Of a stretch of DNA of 64,000 nucleotides, positions 47,411-58,499 are shown one piece after another (position 1 is the first letter of the stretch; the number at the start of each line of letters is the position of its first letter). The DNA lies in the NCBI RefSeq assembly GCF_000005505.3, contig NC_016132.3, forward strand, positions 41,988,914 to 42,052,913. Reading direction: 5' to 3'. A program made the translations under genes and the position numbers. The notes under the pieces are model-generated. The model was not told the DNA's origin. It did not search any database and worked only from the letters and a program-made list of their open reading frames with translations. Source of the DNA: Brachypodium distachyon (lineage: Eukaryota > Streptophyta > Magnoliopsida > Poales > Poaceae).

Positions 47411-47712
47411 TGGTGCTGCCTAAGTAACCTGGGTGCAAGCTTTGCTAAAAGAACTGCAGATTCCTTAGCCTCGACCCCCTGTCATTTGGTGTGATAATCT
47501 CGGTGCAACCTACTTGACTTCTAATCCAGTTTTTCATGCCCGCACCAAGCACATTGAAGTGGATTTCCACTTTGTTCGTGAGAAGGTAGCACTTGGTGCT
47601 TTGGAGGTTCGCTTTGTCTCCTCCGGCGATCAACTTGCAGATGCATTCACTAAACCGGCGACCAAGCTTATGCTTGACAAGATGAAGTACAATCTCAACC
47701 TTGGAACCTTTG

Positions 47713-47930
47713 GTCGAGATCGAGGGGGAATGTAAAATAGCGTATATACTAACTACTAGAGCTTATCCGGCAATAGGTGGTTACTGTAGCTTATCCGGCA
47801 ACAGGGCTGTTAGCCTGTGTAGTTGAGATCCTAATCTCTTTGTAATCTCTTTGTAAACCCTAACTCTTGTTGTATAAATACAAAGCACCGGAAGGTATGT
47901 TACCCTTGCGCCAAACCAAATACTTTGACT
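47713..47930 (+). repeat. Polypurine tract and right LTR of the copia element
   Basis: The purine-rich GAGATCGAGGGGGAA ends at 47730, directly before the right LTR (47731-47930, starts TGTAAAATAG). The LTR is short (200 bp) and contains a tandem GCTTATCCGGCAA motif and a duplicated TCTCTTTGTAA. TSD GAATT follows at 47931. Confidence 0.92.
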
Positions 47931-47935
47931 GAATT

Positions 47936-48555
47936 CAATATTACCAGTTCTGGAAAGTTTTTTCACTGACTATATATGGATGGGAAGATATCACAAAACT
48001 GTCAAGGCAGTTTGCAATCCACACAAGTGCCTTTAGTCAGTCAAAATAGAAGAGCCTACTTTGTGCGGCAATAATTGTTTCGCTTTGAACTTGCAACTGC
48101 ACCAACTTTGCTCAAGCACACCATCTCTGGCTTTGTATCTGCGATGCGCTAAGAATAAAACGCCGCTATCTGTATCTCCATTGCCACATCCATTCCAATT
48201 TAGAATCTTCATTGTGTATCCAAGGCAACCTTGACTGCAGCAAATCCGGAAATAGACAGGCAGAGTCGCAGAGAGATAGTACCAAGAAGGGCATAGAGGC
48301 TAAAACAACAGCAGGAAAGCAAAAATGGACCAAATGCAAAAAGGAAGCTCGCATTCCCTCCCTTCCAAAATACGATGAAGTTTCCAATTTTGCAGTCTCG
48401 ATAAGCAATTTTGACTGTTAATTTTTTTATGAATATGCAAGTAAATGATTATAAAACCGTATGGAAAAAGGTAAATAATTATAGAAAATAGCAGGAACCA
48501 TTTTGAGGAAGATCATCTGATCAACATGATTAGTCTCGCCTTTCCAGGTGCTGTA
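47936..48555. other. Intergenic DNA, no gene seen
   Basis: Frames at 48166-48408 (minus) and 48212-48421 (plus) overlap each other and show no domain. Nothing else was recognised. Confidence 0.45.
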
Positions 48556-48907
48556 ATAGCTATTTTTGTTAAATAATATGATTTTATTAATCATTTTTTT
48601 AAGAAGGGAAGGAGGAGAGAAAGAATAAAGAAAAAGGGAAAGAAGAAAGGCTAGTCGGCCCTCGCTAAGCCGAAAGGCCAGTCGGCCTGGGCTGGGCCAA
48701 CTGAGGCCCCAGTCGGCCGGCAGAGAAAGTGCCGGGCTCCAATCGGCCTGGCCCAGGCCGACTGGGCCTAATGAGCTTCGGCCAGGCCGATTGGGCCTAA
48801 TCGGCCTGGGCCAGGCCGAGGCTGTATTATTTCTGAAATTTTTGAAAAACGCGTATTATTTTCAAAAATGATTAAAAAAATCGTATTATTTAAAAAAAAT
48901 TAGCTAT
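48556..48907. mobile_element. TIR element with a core of TGGGCC/GGCCCA palindromes, about 350 bp
   Basis: The left end ATAGCTATTTTTGTTAAATA and the right end (reverse complement ATAGCTAATTTTTTTTAAAT) pair over about 45 bp, continuing through ATGATTTTATTAATCATTTT against ACGATTTTTTTAATCATTTT. Between them (48650-48825) lies a GC-rich block with many copies of TCGGCCTGGGC and CAGGCCGA in both orientations. There is no ORF. It is a MITE-like foldback element of unassigned superfamily. Confidence 0.75.
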
Positions 48908-48968
48908 CAACTCGGTTCATAAATCCACACCAAGCATCGGAAATGAAGAAGATTAATTGTTCACGTAC

Positions 48969-49103
48969 CCTGCTTTGAATACGAACAGGTGGTGCTCTCG
49001 TGAATCGAATCACGGAGGGATTCGAGCCCTCTGCTGGTGCCTTCTTCATCCCACTCGGATTTGAGCCCCGAGATGAGGCGGAATGCCGAGCGTTGCTAGC
49101 CAT
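48969..49103 (-). pseudogene. Orphan first exon of an unknown gene
   Basis: On the minus strand an ATG at 49103 (context CTACCATGGCT) opens 45 codons that end exactly at a good donor, CAGG|GTACGTGA (GT at 48968). An upstream in-frame ATG lies at 49145. The peptide is basic and Ser/Arg/Pro-rich (SNPSVIRFTRAPPVRIQSR) and not recognised. The sequence behind the donor runs directly into the TIR element at 48907, and no second exon was found nearby, so the gene seems truncated. Confidence 0.4.
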
Positions 49104-49371
49104 GGTAGCGGGCTGGCGTCGAGAGCAGGCGAGAGTACCGTCCAAGAGACGATGAGCTCACGGTGAGGAGTGGAACCGACCCGAATCAAGAAGAACTGCG
49201 GAAACCCTGGATGCGGGTTGGTCATTGCTCACAAGGCTCGCTCGTCCTTCTTCTCCCACTCTCCAAAGTCTCAACCTTGGTTACAGTGCCGCTTAAATCT
49301 TTAAACCCTAACTCCTGCAAGATGGGGAGCCTCCTTCGAGCTCAGCCCATTTTGACCATCCGATCTGTGCA

Positions 49372-49431
49372 CCGTTCGATCTCAACCATCCGTTCTGCGG
49401 ACCCGTTCGATCTCAACCATCCGTTCTGCGG
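49372..49431. repeat. 31-bp tandem repeat, two copies
   Basis: CCGTTCGATCTCAACCATCC followed by GTTCTGCGG occurs at 49372 and again at 49403, identical over 29 bases. A related CCGATCTGTGCACCGTTC lies just upstream. It sits about 230 bases upstream of the orphan minus-strand exon. Confidence 0.85.
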
Positions 49432-50009
49432 CAGTAATTAGTTTACGTCCAGACCATTGGAGGTGTGTCAAATTGGTCAAAATTCTATAAACTGCATATT
49501 TGGTCCTAATTATATATAAATGGTACATTTATGGTCCTAAAAATGCTTGATAAGTCGTTGACCGGCTACTCGGCCAGATGGCACGAAGGTTCATATGATA
49601 TGTGTCTACCATGTCACGAAGTTTCAACTCCAAATGAACCTACTATATGAGTGGAATTGAGTAGCAAAAAAAGTACCCAAATTCTATATTAATCATATAA
49701 TAAAATTGTTTATAATAGATTATTTATTTTCTAGACAACAAAAAAGTTACAGCTAGAAAATGGCACTCCTTCCAATGCAAATTACTTGTCGCTGTTTTTT
49801 TCTAGACATGCGTGTATCTGGACGCTTCCCTATACAAAGATGCGACAAGTAATTGTCCAGTGTGTCCATACATGTGCTAGATGTGCTAGATAGATGCGTC
49901 TACATATATTGATCATCTCGATATCCGACGGATACGGTATTGCTAATATCAGATGGATGTGGATTATCCTCCATTTTTTCGGATTGTACGAAATCCTTAA
50001 TTAAAATTA
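49432..50009. other. Intergenic DNA, possible decayed Stowaway
   Basis: No gene was seen. CACTCCTTCCAATGCAAATT (about 49764) and GCGACAAGTAATTG (about 49842) recall a decayed Stowaway, but the right terminus is missing. Confidence 0.4.
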
Positions 50010-50394
50010 CTAGATGATGCCTCGCGCGTTGATGCGGAAACATGTTTAAAACAAACGTATAAAAAATGCTTAAAATTAACTAAAACTAATGAGAAAGTAT
50101 GTAAAATATTCTTATTTTACATTTTAAAACATAAGAAGTATGTGACAAAGTGGAGTATAAAAAGAAAAATACTATTTTCCAAAAAAGAAAACTTGATTGA
50201 ATTGATGAGGTGGCATGGTTTGAATTGATAAAATATTACAAAAATTTAAATGAATACATGCATTGCTTAAAAAAAATACACGCATGACTTGATGAGGTGG
50301 CATGCATGATTTGCATGTGGTGAGCCTGATGAGGTGGCATAGTTGCATGTTGAGAGAAATCATGTAGTGGGGTCTCTTATTTATATATAGAAGA
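50010..50394 (-). mobile_element. Non-autonomous Helitron, 385 bp
   Basis: On the minus strand it starts TCTTCTATATATAAATAAG and ends in an imperfect hairpin (CCGCATCAACGCGCGAGG) plus CATCAT and CTAG (50013-50010). Flanks are A (50009) and T (50395). It is the same family as 13354-13702. Near the 5' end the motif GATGAGGTGGCAT is repeated at about 50203, 50287 and 50325. Confidence 0.78.
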
Positions 50395-50425
50395 TAATTT
50401 GCATATGGTGAGCCTAATGAGGTGG
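50395..50425 (-). repeat. Second, tandem Helitron 5' end, left piece
   Basis: TTTGCATATGGTGAGCCTAA then TGAGGTGG repeats the segment TTTGCATGTGGTGAGCCTGA at about 50310 inside the Helitron. The copia element at 50426-61331 interrupts it. It resumes at 61332 with GGTGGCATGGTTGTATGTTG and ends with GATATAGAAGA at 61384, followed by T. The Helitron therefore had two tandem 5' ends before the copia insertion. Confidence 0.75.
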
Positions 50426-51481
50426 TGAAAGGGCATTTTCCTCCCTAAGTGTTTTGGTGTTAATAACAACATGACTCATGGACTAACAGTGTGCTCGAGT
50501 GTTTCAGATTTGAGATCAAATAGCACAAGACGGTTCATTGCCCTCAAAAAGGAAAGAAGCGTAGAAAGATTTACGGCTTTTTATTTATATTGAGTCGTAA
50601 GAAATCCGTAACGCTACTGACTTCAAGCGGTAGTGGAGCGGTACTACCGCTGGCGGTATTACTTCTCTACTACCTCTCTACCACCCGGCTGCGCAAAATA
50701 CACATAACGGTCAGTGTATGAGGCGCACTTTAAATAGGAGTCGTCCCCTACCTCTGGACGGCTCCTCCACCGAGCTATTCCTCTCCTCCCCAAATACAAG
50801 AGCTTCAAATTTCTAGATCTCCCTCCCTAGTGCTTCCCCACTCTTGATTCTTTGAGGATTGGAGGAGAAGATCTTGATCTAGGGTTTCACCAAATTGAAA
50901 AGTTGATTTCCCTGGTTTCCTTTGTGGATTTTGTTACTCTTGGGGTTTTGGGATCCCTAGTCGGAAGGTGTCTCTTCAATCTTGTGAGGAGGCACTTGAG
51001 GATTCGGGAAGGAGCCTCCAATTAAGTTGTGGAGTTGTGCCCTTCTCCTTGTTTGTAAGGGTTCAACGTTCGCCCTCTAGGAAGCCACTAGTGGAACTCA
51101 CCTCACCTTTGTGGTGTTGCGAGAGCTCATCCCACCTTTGTGGTGTGGTGAGTTGGAGAATAGAGTGAGCCTTTGTGGCGCCTCTACCTTTGTGGTAGAG
51201 CACTCCTCCAAACGGAGACGTACACCGACCCTAATAAGTGGAACTCCGGTGAAATCTTCGTCTCCCCGTGTGGTATCATTCTTGCCCCTTTACTTACTTG
51301 CTAGGCTTAATTGTTTATCTTGTGCTTGAGCTATTGAATCATACAAGGGGTGTTCATCATTTAGACGTTTTAGTGAACCCATGTATTGATGCTTGTATCC
51401 TTAAAAGTGAAAAGAAAAAAGAAAATTTGTTAGTCGGCTATTCACCCCCCCCCCCCTCTAGTTGACCATACCGATCTTTCA
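50426..51481 (+). repeat. Left LTR of the SIRE-like element, 1056 bp
   Basis: TG...CA ends. Compared with the right LTR it lacks about 240 bases after GAAATC (near 50612) and has about 95 extra bases before the final C-rich run (about 51345-51445). A run of 12 C (51446-51457) precedes CTCTAGTTGACCATACC. Its frames at 50968-51329 match a frame in the right LTR but are not genes. Confidence 0.92.
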
Positions 51482-51482
51482 G

Positions 51483-51496
51483 TTGGTATCAGAGCC
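51483..51496 (+). other. Primer-binding site of the SIRE-like element
   Basis: TTGGTATCAGAGCC follows the left LTR after one base. TGGTATCAGAGC is the standard sequence complementary to the 3' end of plant initiator methionine tRNA. Confidence 0.95.
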
Positions 51497-51531
51497 TCGT
51501 CTCTTAAATAGGGCTTAACCGCCTTAAGAGT

Positions 51532-54432
51532 ATGGCCGACGTGAGTGAGGTGGTTGGAAACAAAGCTATTATGGGCACCAAAGTGAGTGACGTGTTGATT
51601 AAGCTTTTGAGATATCTTACAACGTGTTGATTAAGCTTTTGAGATATCTTACACCACCCATACTCATCGGCGTTAAATCTGTAGTGGCCAAGAGCATAGG
51701 CGGAGCCAGCGCTCTGGCAAAGCCTGGGCACCAGACTGAACAAAAATGCTTTGCGTACGACGTTTCTTGTCTGATTTGCGTACCACTTTCAGATCTTGCG
51801 TCTAGCGTACATGCAGCGGTTAAATCAAACAGCCATGGGCAATCGTCGTACGAGTGTAGGACACAAGCACAACAAAAAAAATTACTACCAAGTAACGGAT
51901 ATTCGATGCGTATTAAGGAAATATAAATACTAATTTTTCCATTTCAGAAAGAAAATCCACGATAATCACAATTAGATCATAGTAGTGGTACATGAATAAA
52001 CACAAAATGCGATAGCACCACTGGACAATACGCCACCGCAACTTACAACATGTCGGCAAGAAAAATCTAAAATCCAATGTCAAGCCGCACGTCATCAAGT
52101 CACAAGGTAATCTAGAGAGAGAGAAATATTAGTCAAGCATACATCTTTCATCGGATTGGGGTTTTTTCTCGCCTGGGAGACTAACGGGCAGGTTCTGGTC
52201 GCGAGGGGGGGAGGACTGGGACGAAAGGAGGAGGGGAGACCACGAGAAATCCATCGGCTTCTTCTTTTTTTTAGAGGAAGAGATCGATCGGCTTCAGGCT
52301 GCCTTCTAACGATTCGCTGGGAGAGGACCGTGCCCAACTGTCAAAGCCCAAAGGAGAAGAAAAGCCCAGAGCCACGGTTAGAGGCCCAGAAAGAAAAGGA
52401 AGGAGAGATAAACGTCCCGTGGCCCAGTCCGGACAGAACAGATGGATCTGTTCGACGGTTCGTCGTCTTCGGGGGCACAAAAGGTTCCAGAGGGCTCGAT
52501 CCTTCGCCATAGCTTGCCGGAGCTCCGGAAGGAAGCGGCACAGAGCCCGGGCACGTGCCCGTGGTGCCCCCACGGTGGCTCCGCCCATGGCCAAGAGAAT
52601 TAAAACCAATGTTCCCACTACATCAATTCCGTGTTGCCCAAATTCTCATCCATTAAGGAAATGGACAAACCGGGTGTGGATGCCGAAGCTTCAAATTCTA
52701 AGTCTAATACTAGTGATGTGGGAGCAAACCATTCCCAAGGAATAGGTGGCTTGGGGTCATATGGTAAGGTGTCCTCGTCTCATCATTATGCATTCCCTTT
52801 CATTTACATGCCTCATTTTATCCCTCAAGGCCCTCCACCAAAACTAAATGCATCTAAATTTACTAATTGGTTATTTTCTTTGAGATCATATATATTTAGA
52901 ACTTCAATAGATTTATGGAGGATGGTTACAATCCACATGATCAAGAGAACTTATCTCCGAGAGAGTATATTGATTATCAACTCAATGCAAGTGCATTGCA
53001 TATTATTCAAAAGTCTCTTCAAGTGGAGAATCTTCCTCGTATCCATTTGTGCACCACCACCAAAGAAGTTTTGAATTATCTTGTGCATTTGTATGATAGT
53101 TCAAGTGTCAAGCGATCCAATCTTGAAGTTATCCAAGATGAGAGTGAAAACTTTGTCATGCTTGATGAAGACACTCCCGAGTCTCTTTTCCGAAGGGTCA
53201 TGGCTCTCGCCGTGTCCATGAAGGATCATGGGAGCCTCGACATAAACGATGATTGGATCAAGCAAATGTTTCTCAAGGCTATCATCCCCTACAACAAGAC
53301 AACATCGGTGATGATTCAACAAAGGACAAACTTTCACACCATGTCTCCTAGTGAGGTGTTGGGAGAGTTTGTTTCTATGGAGATCCTCAACAAGACCGCC
53401 GACAATGTCGTTGCTCATGCCCGGGGACTCAAGGACACAAACCTTGCTTTGAAGGCTAAGGTGACACATCAAGAAGAAGAGGAAGAAGAGAGAGAGGAAG
53501 TGGATAGTTGTCCCGAAGAAATACAATATGCTTATAATGAGCATATGGCTCTAGCTTCAAGAACATTTTGGGACAACAAGAAGAACTTCAAGCCAAGTAA
53601 CTCAAAGTATATTACAAGCTTAAAGCCACAAAGTGTGTTGGTAGCTCAAGAAGAATACTTGTCGGGAGATGATGAAGAAGGACAAGATGACGAGGTAGTG
53701 GGAGTGGCCCTTGTTGCCATTTCCACTTCCTACTCAACTTCAATGTCCCTATTCGACTCGCCCAACGAAAACAAGAGCTTCATCAACAAGTGCCTCATGG
53801 ACAAAGGTAACATTGTAACTCCTTCCAATAAAACAATCATGCAACCAAGTGTATCTTTGATGAATTGTGTGGAAGAACAAGATGTGGCCAAGGTTGAGGT
53901 AAATGGCTTTGATAAGTTCATGGCTAGGTTAAAGGGAAAGACCAAGAGGTATTTTGAAGCCCTCTTGGGACAATTAGATGAAGCCAATGCCCTTCTTGAA
54001 GAGAAATAGGAGACCATCATTGAGAAGGAAGGTTTTGAACGTGATACTGCGATTGAGATCGTGGAGCTCTCTCAAGCTCTGGAAGAAGAGCAAGCAAATA
54101 GAGAAGCTATTGAGGAATCTCTTACTTTAGATATTTCTAAGGTTAAAGGTTCTTATAAACATGCTATGTCGCTTGCGGATGAATATTTGGCTAATATTGC
54201 AAATATTGAGGATGGCCATGATAGACTCCTGGAGGACTTTGAGCAACTTGAAAAGGACCACAAATCCTTGAAAAGTGAGCTTAAGACACTCAAAGAGTCT
54301 CGTGATCATTTTCAATATTATCTTGTGAAAGAAATGGTTTCTAATAGTCATCCTAATCTTAATGTTGCTTCAACTAACCCTTGTTGTGAGCATGTATCTC
54401 TTGTGGAGGATAACATTAGGTTGAAGGCCTAA
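51532..54432 (+). pseudogene. Gag of the SIRE-like element, interrupted
   Basis: The start at 51532 (MADVSEVVGNKA) runs into a 32-bp tandem duplication (51590-51653; unit ACGTGTTGATTAAGC...) that shifts the frame, and then into the Mutator-like insertion at 51695. Gag resumes at 52598 (KPGVDAEASNSKSN, APPPKLNASKFTNWLFSL) and, after a frameshift near 52915, gives the long frame 52915-54009 (SPREYIDYQLNASALHIIQ, DESENFVMLDEDTPESLFRR). After a stop at 54007 a coiled-coil tail follows (54061-54432; EEEQANREAIEE, HDRLLEDFEQLEKDHKSL). A lysine-rich zinc-finger-like end is absent or decayed. Confidence 0.85.
51695..52588. mobile_element. Mutator-like non-autonomous element, 894 bp, 9-bp target duplication
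   Basis: The 9-mer GGCCAAGAG flanks the insertion at 51686-51694 and 52589-52597. The ends CATAGGCGGAGCC and GGCTCCGCCCATG are inverted with one mismatch over 13 bases. A 9-bp duplication is typical of Mutator-like elements. Removing the insertion and one copy restores gag DNA. The interior is AT-rich on the left and GC-rich on the right (52300-52588), with open frames but no recognised domain or transposase. Confidence 0.85.
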
Positions 54433-55189
54433 ATTGAAAAGGGTCTAGCCACTTGCATCTAAGGGGAGAACAACCTAAATGACCTTTTGAGCAATCAAAA
54501 GGAATCTATTGGAAAGGAAGAGCTTGGGTATGTGCCTAAGTCCAAAAGCAACAACAACAAGAAGAAGACCAAGCCTACTCCCCAAACTGATGTTTCTTTT
54601 GTAAGGAGGGGGAGTTGGCTAAGGAGAAGGCTAAGAACAAGAAGAGTGGCAAGGCCACTTATGATAATAGTACCGGGGATTTTAACCCCTCATATGTTCT
54701 TTGTCGTGCTAATGATGGGCATGTTTATGCTAAATTTGTTGACTCTCCTTATGAATATATTGAATGGTCTATTTGGGTTCCCAAGACCCTTGTTGATAAC
54801 AAAAGGGGTTCCATTGAAAAATGGGTTCCTAAGACCAAAACTTGATCTTGTAGTTGTTTTCTTCCGATGGTGCGTCATGGATAATTGTTAGCGGTGCTAC
54901 AAATTATATGACTGGGAGCATGCAAGGATTTGGTTGTTGAGCTTAAACCTTATACATGTAGCTACAACCAAGTCATATTTGGAGACTCTTCAAATTAAAA
55001 GGTATTGAGTCTAGGAAAGGTGATAATCTCTTTGGATTCCTTCATTGAGAATGTCATCCTTACTGAGACTCCTTCATTCAATTTACTTTCCATTTGTCAA
55101 TGAGCACTTATGAGCTTTTCATCTTTATTTGGTCTACACCATGTGACCTCTGTATGGAGCAAGACTCTTAAAGTATTCTTTGTTGGATA

Positions 55190-57960
55190 TGTGAAAATGG
55201 TTCTTATGTGGTAAATTTCCCCAAGAAAACCTCTAAGACCGAAACATGTCTAATGACTAAATTTGATGTGGGATGGCTTTGGCATTGCCATTTAACCCAT
55301 GTCAATATGAGATCTTTGCAAAGTCTTCTAAAGGGGGAACATGTGCTTGAACTAACCAATGTGAATTTTCCAAAGATTGTGCTTGTAGTGTGCTTGCATT
55401 GAAGGTAAATTACATAAGAAGAGAGGCATCCCCACAAGAACGTTATCACTTCCAAAAGGCCCTTGGAGGTCCTTCACATGCATCTCTTCAGTCCTCCAAC
55501 TTATGATAGTTTTGGTGGTAAGAAATATTGTTTGATTATTGTTGATGACTATTATATGTACAAATGGGTATTTTCTTGAAGTTCAAGAGTGAGACCTAAG
55601 AAGTCGTCATCAATTTTGTCCATGAAGCCCAATGCCAATATGATACAAATATTTTGGCTTTTAGAAGCGACAACGACACCGAGTTCAAGAACTACACCTT
55701 GGATGTATTTTTGAGTAATGAGGGTATCAAACGTCAATATTCCGCTGCATATTTCCTTCAACAAAATGGTGTTGTGGAGAGAAACATTGTGACTCGTATG
55801 GATGCGGCAAGGACACCGTTGGAGGAGTTAAGTCTCCATACTACTTTTGGGCCAAAGCAATTAACACCGGATGCCATGCAACCAACCGTCTCTATCTCCA
55901 AAGATCATGAATAATACTCCATAAGAAATTTTTGCAGGACACAAGGCCAACCTCAAGTACTTTCGGCTATTCGTTTGTAAGTGTTTCGTTCTCAAGAAAG
56001 GTGTTCGTTTAGCTAAATGTGAACTTAAACTTATGAGGGCACATTTGTTGATTATGCTTCTTACTCCCACGCTTATAGAGTCAACAACAAATCCATTGGA
56101 ATTGTTGAAGAATCTTGTAGTGTGGAGTTTGATGAGAATAATGGCTCCCATGTGGGCAAGTTGATCTTGTTGTGTGGATGTTGAAATTCCTCCCCGAACC
56201 GTACGAAGAATGGGCATATGTCAGATAATGTCCATTGAGGAACCCCGTGTGGAAGAAGGAGACGAACAATGCTCTACTCAAGTGAATCTCTCACCTACAC
56301 AAGATCCACAAGCAGAACCAAGAACAAGAACAAGTCCCTCATGTTGGTGACCAAGTTGATCAAGGGCAAGATAAAATTCAAGAAGTTGATGATTCTTCAC
56401 CAAATGATGCCCAAGATCAAGATCCTCAATATGATCAAGCTTTCATTGAGCCTCAAGATACATCTCAAGAAGCTCTTGATCATCGTGCTATGAGGGTCGC
56501 CTCACGTCTTCAACAACAAGAACACACCTTGGACAAGGTCCTAGGAAGCGGGAGGAAAGGGGTAACAACTCATAAACAATTATCTAATTTTAGTTTACAT
56601 CATGCTTTTGTCTCTTGTGTTGAGCCTCAATAGGTACATGAAGCACTCGAAAATCCGGATTGGCTTAATGCCATGCATGAGGAATTGAACAACTTTGAGC
56701 GCAACAAAGTGTGATCATTAGTTGAGAAGCCAAAGGATTAATTGCAAGAATGTCATTGGGACCAAATGAATATTCAAGAACAACCAAGATGCCCTTGGGA
56801 AAGTGACACATAGCATGGGAAAATTGGGGACTCAAGTTTTCTCCCAAGTTGTGTGTCGATTACGGTGAAACTTTTGCTCCCATATTTGCCTTGAATCTAT
56901 TCATGTCTTGCTTGCATATGCATCGCATCATAATATTATTTTGAACAATTGGATGTGAATAGTGCATTTCTCGTTGGTCCACTAAATGTTTTGGTGTATG
57001 TCAAAGAACCACCGGGATTTATGAAAGCTCCACGTGCGTGGTATGAGCATCTTAGAGAGTTGTTAGTGGATTGTAGGTCTGAAATTGGACTAATTGATTC
57101 CACTCTTTTTACCAAGTGATTTGGTGGTGATTTGTCGCTATGCCAACTATATGTTGATGACATTATATATATTTGGTTATTCTAACAATGCTTCCAGTCA
57201 TCAGTTTGCTAAGCTAATTAATAACCGATAAGTTTGAGATGTCTATGATGGGTGAATTGGAGTTATTCCTTCGATTCAAAATCAAACAATAGAGATGAGT
57301 GATTTTGATTAATCAAGCTAAATATACTCAAGACATGCTCAAGAGATTCAATATGGATGATGCCTAGTGTGCAAGGACTCCAATGCCAACATCAAGTTCT
57401 CTTGATCTCGATCCCAATGGTAATATGTGGATCAAAAGGTATATTGTTCTATGATTGATATTTACTTTACCTTTGTGCATCTAGACCGGATATTTTGTTG
57501 AGTGTGGGTGTTTGTGCAAGATGTCGATCCGCACCAAATGATTGCCACTTAGTGATGGTCAAAAGAATCTTTTGATACTTGGTTCATACCTCAAACTTTG
57601 GATTATGGTATCCTAAAGGATCAAGTTTGAAGCTTATTGAATATTCGGTTTTGGATTGGGTGGAAGATAAAGTGCAAGGATATGCAATTTATTGGTAAGT
57701 CTTTGGTGTGTTAGTCTTCTAAGAAGCAAAATTGTGTGTCTCTTTCTACCACCGAAGCCGAGTACGTCGCAGCCGCAAGTTGTTGTGCACAATTGTCATG
57801 GATGAGGCAAACCTTATTGGACATTGGAATCACTTGTGAAAGTGTGCCTCTTTTGTGTGACAATGGGAGTACTATCAAGATTATCCACAACCCCGTGCAA
57901 CATAGCAAGATGAAGCATATTGAGATTCATCATCATTTCATTTGAGTGCACGTGGAACGT
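55190..57960 (+). pseudogene. Pol of the SIRE-like element: integrase, RT, RNase H remnants
   Basis: Recognisable pieces in order are: GAG-pre-integrase (WHCHLTHVNMRSLQSLLKGE, about 55280-55345); integrase core ends (FRSDNDTEFKNY, about 55655, and QQNGVVERN); RT (NPDWLNAMHEELNNFERN near 56655, FEQLDVNSAFLVGPL near 56940, VKEPPGFMKAP near 57000, and LYVDDII near 57150); and RNase H (57736-57945: STTEAEYVAAASCCAQLSWM, KMKHIEIHHHF). Stops and frameshifts occur every 100-200 bases and protease is not identifiable. The YVDD box is still intact, unlike in the copia element at 34341. Confidence 0.85.
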
Positions 57961-58499
57961 GGGGATATATATTGAGCTCTCATTTGTAGCCACCGGGAAG
58001 CAACTAGCGGGACATTTTCATGAAGCTACTTCACGAAGCAAGATTATGTGAATTGAGGTGTGAGCTAAATATCATAAGATTCAAGTAATGTGATATGAGG
58101 AACTTGCACACCTACCCACGGTTGACATTTATCTTGTTTTGGTGTTGGCATGAATGTAGGGGGAGCATAGCTCTATTCGTAGGCAAATGCTACTTCTACT
58201 ATGCATAAATTGTTTTATAATTTGAGCTTCATTGCGAGTTTTGATTCTTGAGCCCAAGATTTATCTTTGCGGTGTAAAGATCATATATACTCAAACTTGG
58301 TGGATAAGGCCACTACCTCCTCATGTGAGGAGTTGGTTCTTATTTGAAATTCATTGCATATCTAGTCAAGTATGACATTATATGCTTATTTATGGAAAAA
58401 CACTCATAATTGGCTTTAAATTTGCATCTTGCAATTTGAGTGTATATTGCCATATTATATCCTTTGTGTGCATCTTATCCTAAGCCTTTAATCTTACCG

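Larger units (their letters stand above)
34341..47930 (+). mobile_element. Ty1/copia retrotransposon with two nested insertions
   Basis: The right LTR (47731-47930, 200 bp) and the first 127 bases of the left LTR (34341-34467) are almost identical, differing by a 2-base deletion, one substitution and a 13-base duplication. The element is flanked by GAATT at 34336-34340 and 47931-47935. The left LTR is split by a LINE (34468-41753) and, 22 bases later, by a Helitron (from 41776); its end (43440-43470) precedes a primer-binding site. Removing both insertions leaves about 4.6 kb, normal for copia. The order gag, integrase, RT, RNase H is copia-type. The coding region is full of stops and frameshifts, so the element is dead. 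The right LTR ends CT, not CA, next to GAATT, probably through a 2-base loss. Confidence 0.9.

Noticed and set aside
50968..51329. ORFs in the left LTR that recur in the right LTR (60896-61399)
   Set aside because: They are conserved only because LTRs are copies of each other; the translations resemble no protein.
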